NCBI GenBank assembly: GCA_035771175.1
Contig: CM069598.1
Location: forward strand, 6,727,413-6,791,412
Reading direction: 5' to 3'
Length of the DNA: 64,000 nt
Origin: Paratinospora sagittata
Taxonomy: Eukaryota > Streptophyta > Magnoliopsida > Ranunculales > Menispermaceae
The notes under the pieces are model-generated. The model was not told the DNA's origin and ran no database searches. It saw nothing but the letters and a program-made list of their open reading frames with translations. Numbering within the stretch: position 1 is the stretch's first letter; each line of letters opens with the position of its first letter. Made by a program: the position numbers and the translations under genes. This document shows positions 26,330-36,800 of the stretch, one piece after another.

Positions 26330-26850
26330 GCTGTACACGCACACTGTCGACTACACACACTGTTCACGTCGCTGTCGGTACTGTTCATGCGCTGGTGGCA
26401 CTATTCACTGGCTTCGGGCACTGTTCACGAGCTGTGGACACTGTTCACGAGTACGACTGTTCATTCACTGTCGGGGGTACTGTTCACGCACTGTCAGTAC
26501 TGTTCACGGCTGTTGGCACGCGGTCAGCACTGTTCACGCGCTTTAGACGCTGTTCGCGAGCGGGGGTACTGTTCACGAGCACGGGAACTGTTCATTCACT
26601 GTCGGGGTACTGTTCACGCACTGTCAGTACTGTTCACGGCTGTTGGCACGCGGTCAGCGCTGTTCACGCGCTTTAGACGCTGTTCACGAGCGCGGGGTAC
26701 TGTTCACGAGCACGGGAACTGTTCACGCGCTGTCGGGTGCTGTTCACGAGCACAGCTTCACGCGCTGTCGCGGCTGTTCACCACGCGTGCGTTATTGACT
26801 CTGTTCACCACGCGCAACTGTTCACCCCTGTTCACTAAAACCACTATTCA
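26330..26850. repeat. CTGTTCACG minisatellite array
   Basis: About eighteen copies of CTGTTCAC, plus one-base variants, are separated by 8-18 GC-rich bases (CGAGCACGGGTA, CGCGCTTTAGACG, GGCTGTTGGCACG). A higher-order unit of 131 bp occurs twice: the copies starting at 26457 and 26588 differ by only a few bases. All three plus-strand frames stay open across much of it, giving repetitive peptides (TVHAL, CSRA, LFT) that I regard as by-products. It lies between the primer-binding site and the gag start of the minus-strand element, so it is probably part of that element's leader. Confidence 0.85.
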
Positions 26851-27395
26851 GATCTGAAATCATCTTCACAAGCTCTCTTTCCCTCTCTAACGCTCACGCT
26901 CGGTCTCCTCCTCTCGCTATCTCGATCTCTCGGAGGTTCTAACGTAGTTTCGATCGGCATTGTTTAGATTTGATCGAAGATCGGCCGTATTAATCAGATT
27001 TTGATCTCAGATAATGAACGCCTGAATCTTTTATGCACTGTCATTGGTAAGATGGATCCACTATCTGCAATCAGCGTGGAGCTAGCAGAGCTTGATGGAC
27101 AGATCACGGATGCCGCTTGTCTCGTTCACCAGATCTCTCATCTCCTTCTTCTTCGCGCCATCGTCGCAGGTTTTCTTGGATAGATCGAGGTCGTGCGATC
27201 TCGCAAAGAAGCCGATTAGGCGGTTCTGATGAGATCCCCAAATTTTGAACGCGATCGGCGCGACTGCAGCGAAGGCGTACGATGCAGCGGCGATTGATTT
27301 TCGCGGATCGAAGGAAGGTTTCTCTTCTTTCTCTTTCCGCTCTCTCCGTTCGACACAGTCGACGAAGATCCGTCGATCTTCTCCAGATCAGATTG

Positions 27396-27500
27396 CCTTC
27401 ACCGCACCGCCTCGTCACCGTCGGCGACCCTCACGGAGATCTCGAGAAGTCCAAACAGGCGTTTAGACTCGCCGGCCTGATCGACTCCTCAGACCACTAC
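27396..27500 (+). pseudogene. Fragment of a Shewanella-like protein phosphatase gene
   Basis: Thirty-five codons read PSPHRLVTVGDPHGDLEKSK then QAFRLAGLIDSSDHY. This matches the first metallophosphatase motif and flanks of plant SLP phosphatases (RLVA-GDLHGDLEKS...AF-IAGLID). The metal-binding GDxHG is retained as GDPHG, but the sequence diverges straight after SSDHY and the rest of the catalytic domain is absent. It lies on the strand opposite to the surrounding Copia leader, between the primer-binding site and the array. A captured host-gene fragment is the simplest reading; a relic of a host gene hit by the element is the alternative. The identification is from memory of the motif. Confidence 0.55.
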
Positions 27501-27597
27501 ATTTTCTCTTTTACTCACCTCCGGCGCCGGCGGATGATGAAGAATCCGAGAACAAGATACCTTCTCCTCCGATCCGTCACCTCCACCGGCGCCAAAT

Positions 27598-27608
27598 CTC
27601 TGATACCA
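27598..27608 (-). other. Copia primer-binding site
   Basis: TGGTATCAGAG on the minus strand is the usual Copia primer-binding site, complementary to initiator tRNA-Met. It follows immediately after the CA that ends the adjacent LTR. It fixes the polarity of this element as minus. Confidence 0.9.
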
Positions 27609-27748
27609 TGTCAAATTGTCTCTCAATCTTGTTTCATTTCCATTCACAATCATCAAATATATATATCTATTACAAAATACAAAGCCTTAAAAACAGGAAC
27701 ATGCTATCTGGAATGTTATCTGGAAACATGTTCCTTAATATCGTAATA
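27609..27748 (-). repeat. 5' LTR of a minus-strand Copia element
   Basis: Read on the minus strand it starts TATTACGAT and ends TTTGACA directly before the primer-binding site, about 140 bp. It shares the start, the GGAACATGTTTCC motif and a GGCT-TATTTTGTAATA block with the LTR at 25535-25712. It is shorter and clearly diverged elsewhere, so the two LTRs probably belong to different insertions of one family. Confidence 0.75.
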
Positions 27749-30540
27749 TATATACTATATATTCCTGCTTTTTTTTTTTCAAAACAAACAAAGATGAACA
27801 ATATGTACCATAAGAAATTGACATGAAAAAATCTTATCAGAATTTGAAAAGAGGGAGATTTAATGGAGAAAGAATGCATTTAATACATACATGTATGTTG
27901 TTGATCAAAGAAAACAGAGACCCTGAATACAAACAAAGGATATTAATTGAATTGATTAAAACTCAGAGAGAGAGAAAGAGAGAGAGCCTCGGAGAGGAGA
28001 AATTCTTGAAGTTCTTGCGGAATCAGAAAGTGGGTATTGGATGGTTTCGATTGCCGAGGCCTGAGGATCAAAAACCAGTGTTCTGATCTCTCCTGTTCAG
28101 CTCCGCCAAGCGTCAGCGAGAAAATAGACAGAGATTTAAAATGTCGAAAAATGAAAACAATACAAGAAGAAGAAACAGTCTACACATACTTCCTTCTTCT
28201 TTCCTTAATTACAAGAACTAAAATATTTCCATTTCCATTATTTAAATTTCCGGCTTTTTTTTAATTATTTCATAATATTATTTTATAAGTTTAGTCAATT
28301 TCGTAAATTTTTAATTCTACATTAATTATTGTCGTGGCACTAAATCAACGGCTATGATCTGTAGCCAGTGTTAATCATTTTCCATTGAATTTAGCTGTGA
28401 AAGCAATTGATTTTTGATACCTCAGCCGGCACTTCGAGGAGTAATTGTTTTCTGCCACGTGGTGTGTTGTGCCAACTTTGGTGCTTGTTTGGTGACCCGA
28501 ATTTGGTTGGCCAATCCTAATCTAGTTTTAGGTATTCCGGAACACTATTCTCTCCCGTCTTTTAAATACTGTTGGGAATTGGGAGTTTCTAAAGATTAAT
28601 TGGCATTTCAAAAAATCCAAATAGAATTTAGATAAAGTTTAGATTGTAATTAATGCCTTACAAAATTCAATTTTGTGTTCTGAAAAATATTATTAATACA
28701 CCCATTTAGTACTACATTGTATAATTAAGAAAATCATTACCCTCATTTTTTTTGTTATTTTTCTTATATTTTACATCATCAATTATAAATACACAAAAGA
28801 TAAACTAACTTATTTAAATAAATATGTAATTAATTATCTCTATCCCAAGAAGAAAAAGAAGAGTGGTAGGCGGATGTATGTTACAAGCAACTTTCTTCTA
28901 TTAGCATATACATATAATTCAAATTTTTTTTTTTCCATTTTTCAATGATGTTTGGCATAATTTTTTGACTTTTGGGTTAGTTAGTTACTGAAACTAATAT
29001 TTCAAGATAAGGGGATGATGGCGAGTGATGGTAAGGTGTACTCAAACAAAATTGGGTTGAAAATTTAGACTTTGGATAAAAAATCATGACATTAATAATA
29101 ATGAGTTGATTAAGTTGCGTTGACTTTATATGCATGAATATGATATACACCAACAAAGGTTAGTTCGCTGATTCAAAAAATAAACTATGAGATGCGGTTG
29201 AGAAACTCATCACGAATTCGAGTCTGTTTTCTTAAGAGATGTGTTCTTGCCCTTATAAGTCTTTGAATTTGAAAAGATTAGTATCGGACTAAAAAGGTAG
29301 GAGGACACGGAGCACATGAAAACCGTTACTAAAAAACTAAAAATAAAATGAATATGATATACATATATTATAAAATTGAAGCATTTGTCTTGTTACCATA
29401 TAGATGTGAGGATGACACCAGACAAATAAGATTGCCTCATATTTAATAGCAAGTAAAGTTAGAACATCTAGAAGAAGCAATTTTTTAATGTCCTAAGTTT
29501 CAATTTTTTTCTTTTTTTGTTACTAATAGTGAAAGGGTCATTTTATAAATCACACTGAAAGCTATGTATATTTATTGAATAATCCCTATAAACTAAAAGA
29601 AACATATATATTGAAAGGCACTGGTTCCAAATATATTTTTTAAGTTATATTTATAATGATGTATATCTTAATTAATTTTAACAATATGTATTTAAATCTC
29701 TTTATTTAAATTTAAAAGTTTAATTATCTTTTTTTATAAATAAGTAAGAAATTTTTTTTTTCTAATAAAAATAAGAGCGAACTCCTTGTTATTATGTTCG
29801 CCTTTTTCGTCTTACTAATGGATCTCGACTTCTTCAACCGACGTCGTGTAATCTTGTGTCAGTATTAAAAAAAAGAAAGTTATATATAGTGATAAAAATA
29901 TGGCCCTTGGTTTTATGTGATTATACAATGGTCGGTGTCGTAAAATTCATCTATAACCATGTCTTATATTTCATTTTCTTTAGCTTCTTGAGTTAGGTCT
30001 AATGGTCTACACATAGACTTTTATTCCTTTTTCTGTACTAACTAATTAAGTTCTGCGGTTAGGTTGTATAGTTTTGAATAATCCACCTTTGATTTATTTA
30101 TAGTTTTGAATTAGTTCGAATTGTTTGACAATATATGATTTGAGATAATTACAAGTTGTGAAGTTTAGTTTAGGTTTTAATACAGTAAATAACTCAAGCC
30201 CTTAAATGTTTTTGTAACGAAAATAATTTAACCTTTTACATTGAGAAATTATTCTTATCAAAGTTTATAAATTTTTTTATGTGTATATTCGAAAATATTA
30301 AATAATACACACATATTTTTAAATTATTTAAAGAAATTAAATATTAGCATCAAAATATAATATTAAGAGTCAGTATATATAAAACATTTTTCAAAACACA
30401 AAACACCTAAAACAATATTCATTATAATTCAAACTGTTAGGTTTGATTGTTTGATTCGGATATTTCAGTCTTCCGAACTTTCTAGAGTTGGACTGTCCCG
30501 TGGCAAAATATACAAATCAACTCAGACCTCAAAGCTTCTC
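27749..30540. other. Intergenic DNA, Copia cluster to fibrillin gene
   Basis: Holds a purine-rich tract at about 27961-27990 (GAGAGA type) inside a less AT-rich block up to 28260 of unknown origin, then AT-rich DNA. A GCTTGTTTGGTGACCC-type word at about 28480 resembles MITE termini, but no partner end was found. A B-box-like AATTCGAGTC near 29215 may mark a SINE relic. No gene was recognised. Confidence 0.4.
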
Positions 30541-30548
30541 CACGTGTC
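30541..30548 (+). promoter_or_regulatory. G-box/ABRE-like site upstream of the fibrillin gene
   Basis: CACGTGTC lies about 175 bp upstream of the fibrillin start codon. This is the core of ABA-response elements bound by bZIP factors. ABA and stress induction of fibrillins is known, so a regulatory role is plausible but inferred. Confidence 0.45.
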
Positions 30549-30667
30549 CACTTCACAACCGTGACGTAAAACTTCTGCACAACAATTTCATATTTAATTC
30601 GTGAATCCAAATCTAAAACCCACACGTCAAACCGACTGAAAATCGTTTTAAATTCTCCCACAGTTTC

Positions 30668-30674
30668 TATAAAA
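30668..30674 (+). promoter_or_regulatory. Possible TATA box of the fibrillin gene
   Basis: TATAAAA lies 49 bp upstream of the ATG at 30723, implying a short leader. Confidence 0.5.
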
Positions 30675-30722
30675 TTGCCGTTAAAATTCAGATTAAAAAT
30701 TTCACACAATTTCTTCATCATC

Positions 30723-31945
30723 ATGTCAACCATGGCTGCCGGAGCATCAATCTTCAGTCCCTTCACTTGCAAGACAATCTCCCTCACTCCCAAGCCCCAA
30801 TTACCCATCAGAGACTCGATTTCTCCGGCGAATTTGGCCGGATTTTCGACGAGGAAGGCGACCCAGTTCAGATTCTCGGTCGGAGAATCGAAATCGACGA
30901 GACCCATTTTCCGAACACGCGCGGTTGATAACGAAGATGAATGGGGATCGGAGAAGGAAGAAGAAGAAGGAGGAGTTGCGACGACCACGGTAGTTGCAGA
31001 TGAGCCAACCGAGATTCATAATCTGAAGAAGGCGTTGGTAGATTCGCTTTATGGAACGGATCGAGGATTGAAAGCAAGTAGCGATACGAGAGCAGAGATC
31101 ATCGAGTTGATCACGCAACTCGAGGCGTTGAATCCGAACCCAGCTCCTACAGAGGCTCTGGGCCTTCTCAATGGGAAATGGATTTTAATGTAATTAATTA
31201 GTGTGAACAGTTGGAATTAGAAGAAGGGTTGGTGTTTGTTAGTGTTTTGTTTTTTTTATGGGTTTATGATGGGTTTTTTATTTGGGTGTTAATGGTGGTT
31301 TTGCAGGTACACATCTTTTGTGGGGTTGTTTCCTTTGTTGTCGACTGGAACGCTGCCTCTTGTGAAGGTTGAGGAGATATCACAGACGATTGATTCTGAG
31401 AACCGCACGGTTCAGAATTCAGTTCAGTTTTCTGGGCCTTTGGCTACTACTTCCTTGAGCACCAATGCTAAATTTGAAGTTCGGAGTCCTAAACTTGTTC
31501 AGGTTTTACAAAATCTCTTCTCCTCTGTATATTTTTTTATAATAGGCTTAGTTGAATTGAGTTGATCCTCAAGCTTCATGTTGAAATTGGAGTTGGGTCC
31601 TTTTTAATTCTGAACAATATTGTGGTGTAGATAAAATTTGAAGAAGGGATAATTGGAACACCACAGCTAACAGATTCGATAGTGTTACCGGAGAATGTGG
31701 AGTTTCTGGGTCAGAAGATTGATTTGACACCCTTGAAAGGTATATTAACATCATTCCAAGATACAGCATCATCAGTGGCGAAGACAATCTCAGACAAGCC
31801 ACCATTGAAGATCCCAATTTCTACCGACAGTGCACAGTCATGGTTGCTAACCACGTATCTAGATGGCGAGCTGCGGATCTCGAGAGGAGATGCAGGAAGT
31901 GTGTTCGTTCTCGTCAAAGAGGGCAGTACCCTGTTGAAATCTTAA
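30723..31945 (+). CDS. Plastid-lipid-associated protein / fibrillin (FBN1-2 type)
   Basis: Fibrillins are plastoglobule and thylakoid structural proteins of chloroplasts and chromoplasts. Three exons, 30723-31189, 31307-31502 and 31631-31945, join in frame to 325 residues. The start MSTMAAGAS begins a Ser/Thr-rich plastid transit region (about 60 residues), followed by an acidic linker. The PAP/fibrillin domain runs from about residue 90 to the end: [65 protein letters not shown], and the C-terminal [20 protein letters not shown]. This matches the well-known chromoplast PAP/CDSP34 group closely. The codon after KWIL, split by intron 1, gives Met where relatives usually have Ala. It is convergent with the P-loop NTPase gene to the right. 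Confidence 0.95.
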
Positions 31946-33803
31946 GCAAACATCTTTACAAACCATTTTCCCCATCTTTTTTCCTTTTTTCTTTTAACTT
32001 CTTCCTTTCTTTGAACTTGTTGGTGGTTATGGAAAATATAGGAATATGATGATAATGTTGCAACTATTGTGGTGTTAATAGTTTGTGTGTTAAACAACAA
32101 TAGACAATTTGTTTTATAGAGTGAATTATATATGTAATACAAAAATTATTAGATGATCTTGTCAGCACCTATACTTTAGAAAGAAATTACACGTTTTTTG
32201 TACATTGAAGAAGATAGCAAAGGTTGAAACTCGAACTCATGATTTATAAAGACATAGGTTAAGTCTCCTTGTTACGTGTGCAAGGACATTTACACACCAA
32301 TTGGATAGATGTCACTCTTTTTCTTCATTAAAGCTTGTTTTTAGCATAAGCTGGTGAACATAAGCTGGATGGAATACCCAGGTTATCAAAAAGAAATAAA
32401 AGAAAAAAAATCACACCTTTTGCAGAGAGTAGTGGGTAGGAAGTGCAAGAGCTTGATCAGTGGAATACAAGCCATTTTATGTTACATTTTAAGACTATTT
32501 TGTATTTTCTTATTAAATAGCATGAGTTAATGTTCTACACAAATATTTTCCAAAAAAATTGGCTCTTTTATCTGCATTACTATAACAGTAGAACCTAACA
32601 ACCATCCTTGGAATTGCAGTTGAAAAGGTAATCTTGCCAAGGGTTGAGAAGAAGGAACATGAACTTTAAACAATGGGATGAAATATCAGTATATGCTCTA
32701 ATTGTGATCCAAAATTGATTTCCTCTTTCAAGCTCCATCATAAAAGCAGAGTCCATAAAAAAAAAGTGGCCTTATAAGCTGTAATTGTGCTCCAAAACAG
32801 ATTTCCTCTTTCAAGGCAGAAAGAATGAATTTTCCTTCCTCAGTAGGACCCTTGATAATCTAATGGGATGAAATGTCAGTACATCCTCACCTCACATAAC
32901 CAATGTGGGAGGCATGAACGATGTTCAGTGGATCAGCAACCTTGACAAAGGGTGCAATTTATGTGATGCAACGACTTATTCGCTTTTGTTCCACAACAAC
33001 CTGCAAATATTGAAAAAAAAACAAAGCAAATTTGAGGAAAACAGAAGCAAAAATATAAATATTAGATGGTATCCTGAAGCAAATGGTCTCAAACTTAAAT
33101 GAAACTTCAAGAGAGTTTTGTCACACACATTGCAGAGCTAACAAAATATTAAGCATCAAAAACTAAGAGATCACCAGAATGTCAAGGACTAATTTTATCT
33201 TACAAATTTTCCAGTCTCTGAAAATTCCTTTTCATGGGGTTCCACTCGTCCTTGAGACCTGGAAAATGATGAAAAGAAACTCAATTAACTTTCACTAGAA
33301 AGAGGTTGTAATAAGGGAGAAAATCCACTGAAAATAATTCCGTTATCACTACCATATGAACAAATTCATCAAACTTATAAGAAATACTTGAATCAACCAA
33401 CATTCAGATTCTGCTAAGAGAAAACTATTGAGCCTAGTGTAAGGATATGGAATTTCTAATCTAACAGAGAGATAAGAAAATAAGAAAGAAATCATCACAG
33501 TTAAACTTGAGATACATTCATTTGACAGCAAGCAGATACTTACATTTGATACCAGTGGACAATCCAAGCTAGAATTAAATGAATATTCTTTAGCCTGCAC
33601 AACTCTAAAAATAGAAATAGACCTTAATGTTTAGAAGTTCTAGATATGTATAAATAATTCTGAGCTTAACTTCATAGCTTGGCAAGTATTAGAAAATTCC
33701 TTAACAAAAAAAAAATAAAATTATTGAAGCAAAATTGATCATAAACTTAAGTTACTTAACCAAAGCCAATCACATAGACCGTGTAAAGCACGAATCATAC
33801 TTA
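31946..33803. other. Convergent intergenic region
   Basis: Contains the fibrillin 3' UTR and the presumed 3' UTR of the P-loop NTPase gene. A GGTTGAAACTCGAACTC word near 32221 looks like a transposon relic. The sequence around 32700-32880 repeats short phrases such as TTTCCTCTTTCAAG twice. No gene was seen. Confidence 0.45.
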
Positions 33804-36800
33804 TCAGAATCTATAGCCAGCTTCTTTCATCAAATGACGATAACTGCGACCACGTATAATTCGATGCCACAGGTACTGAAGTGGCTGCAGATAACGCAAC
33901 TGCATCTTTTCCTGAACAAGCCTGCAGTACAGCAAGAAAGCATTTAAGCAAATAACATATAATGACCACTGACCAAACAGGGTGTTTCAAGTGAATTTAC
34001 TCACCATCTGATAAGACACCTCTGAATACCTCGAGATATAGGGCGGACATAAGATGGATCTCGTTGTTTATATAGTAAACCAACCTGGGATCATGTTGAA
34101 GAGATATGATGAGGTATTATTACATCAGTGTCAAATAAAAAATGTGACACATTTGAAAAGAGAGTCAAGAGACTATACCTCCAACATTGCAGTAGCAGCA
34201 GGATCATCTAGAAACTCAAGAAAATAATCGGCAAAATAATTAACCTACACAACAAGGAAACTAGACAAACATGTTAGACGAATAAATTGGAATGGTATTT
34301 CAAAAGACCAATAAATTTCAAATTTCTTGACTAACAAAAAAAAATTATAATTTGAACAATTTTGGACATTTATTTCCCTATTAACTTGAAGGAATCAGAC
34401 TTTGGAAATAGGCTAATTTTTCACAAGAACATGTATGTACAAAGCATAAGAAGAGTAGAACATAAAACAAAAATGTAAAATAAGGAAAAAAAAAAATACA
34501 ATGTACCCCAAATTGAGCATTGACCAGAGACTGAATAAAATCAATTAGTTGAAGCTTTGCCCATTCCATATGCAGGGCAGGGTTGTCTGAGCGTGGAGGG
34601 TGTCTCCAAGGAGCACCAAAACGCAAGCGATCTTTCGGGATTCTTCCATTTTGTGCATCAACAACAAACGTTTGCAAAATAGACAACACTTTTTCCAAGG
34701 CAGGATTTACCACGGTCACCTGAATAGTATTAAAGAATTAGAGACACTTCCAGAACAAAGAAAAGGAAAAGAGAATAGAAGGATAAGGTAATTTCATGGT
34801 AAACAAGCAGAAATCAGTATAAGGAACTCACTTGCAAATGTGCTAAGTATGCATCTAAAACATCCTCAAAGGTACATCCGCTAACATCCTGCATAATCCT
34901 ACCCAGTGAAGGACATAAAAAAAAAGCTCAAATCTTACGTGATATAAACTCAAAATACAGCACATGCTACATTCTATTTCATAAAAACCTTTTCTATTTC
35001 ATAAAAACCTTTAACTCCAGAATCATATCATCACACTTCCTATTTTCTATTCATAGTAACCACCAATTTGTGTGTACTACAAATTAAAAAATAAAAATAC
35101 AAGTAACACAAGGCACCAATCATAAATTAAATAAAATTAAGGAAATAACTTTTTGAAATCTTACTTCACGGGTGCATCCAGTTGCAAATTCTTTTCCTAA
35201 ATTCTAATATCTAAGAGACAAGAAATAATAGGGCTGATAGCCCTTTCACATGACATAAATCTTCTTGTGTCCAAACCTCCCTATCCTTGCACAACAGAAA
35301 CGCTAAGGAAAGTGGCCCAATTGGGGTGGGATTTGAGATCCAGACACTCCCACTTCCTGAGGCAGGTTCCTAACCATTACACCAACCCCAAGTTGGTCAC
35401 ATATCATGCTAACATTTAACAAAGAGATTTGACGGACTAAGATCAATATGCCAACACACTTCTAAGTTCTAACGGTCATCATTTATCAAGATTTTTCAGC
35501 CACATAAAGATGATACAATCTAGAACAAGCAACACTATTCAAGCTATCAATAACTAGTTAGACGCTCTTTCAAATTTGAAAAATTACTAAGAAACATTAT
35601 AAAATATCTGGCAAGCTGATGAGGCAAGGAACAATGAGGTACTAGCATCACCATATTAGATGATACTATGACATTTTCATTTATAAAAAAAAGTAAATCA
35701 AACTTACTTATTGTAGTAAGTACTTTGTTTAAGTGCATACAGCTCGGATAGATGTCGTTGGTTTGGCCCAAGTAGCTTGACTATCACTTCCCACTACACA
35801 TTTGAAAAAATTTGAAAAAAAATGATAATGATAACCATAATGCTATAACTTCCCCAAAACCATCATAAGACACAAATTCTCCTAACAGTTCAGTAGTGGA
35901 AAAGTATCTATTATTTTTCAAGAAAAACTACTCACCTCAGATGCACTGAAATAATCAGTCACCATATGCATTTGAGCTTCATTAGGAGTCCATCCAAAGG
36001 TCTTAACACCAACAAATTCATTAGAGGTCAGATACATGCTAAAAATCTCCAAAAACAATACATATTTGCCAACAGATGAGCTGATCCCAATGAACATAAC
36101 AGACAGATAAAAGTATCAATATGTATGTACAACAGATACACGACCTACCCCTCCCCCCTCCCCTCTTCTCTTTCCCAGTCTAAAAGCAAGACTGAGTAAA
36201 AAATAAAAAATAAAAGTTACCTCGCGAGAGATGAATATGTCTGGATATCCAAAATCAAAAGTGACTTGGTATGAATAGTAACTGGGAAACAAAAATTAAG
36301 TATCAAATAAAACAAAATAAAACAAACAGGAAATGCAATTGAAAACAAACACACACTCACAAATTTCAAAGAACTAAAAAAATGACAAACTGATTGCAGC
36401 TCAAAAAAATTCATGATTTGATGGGCCTACACAAGGACCAAATAGCAGCAAGTAATAAAGGATAAGATGACTGTATGAGCATCTCAATGGTTTAGCAATT
36501 AGCAGTCACCATTGAGTATTAAGAAAGAGGAAACAAGGCTAAGCACTTGGCCTAAAAAAAAGGGAGAGGCCATGGATTCATAATATAATATATTTATGTT
36601 CCACATTACATTGAGTCAGGGCAGGAGTTTGAAACCGGTTCTTTCTCCCTCATAACTCCCTTTCACTTTGTGTCATTTATAAACAAGGATAGAGTTGGAT
36701 TCAAATTTTATACAGTAATTGTATCTCCTCCCATGGTTTCCATTGCTTGCAAAATTTTCTTTCTCATAAAAAATAAAAATAAAAATCTATTGCATGGTTG

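Noticed and set aside
26289..26857. Long overlapping open frames in all three plus-strand frames
   Set aside because: They are translations of the CTGTTCACG array, with repetitive peptides and no domain. A GC-rich repeat without stop words explains them.
27282..27746. 154-codon plus-strand frame as a complete gene
   Set aside because: Only codons around 27396-27500 look protein-derived. The frame then runs through a minus-strand primer-binding site and LTR.
30482..30988. 168-codon minus-strand open frame over the fibrillin promoter and first exon
   Set aside because: Antisense to a confidently identified gene, with no recognisable domain.
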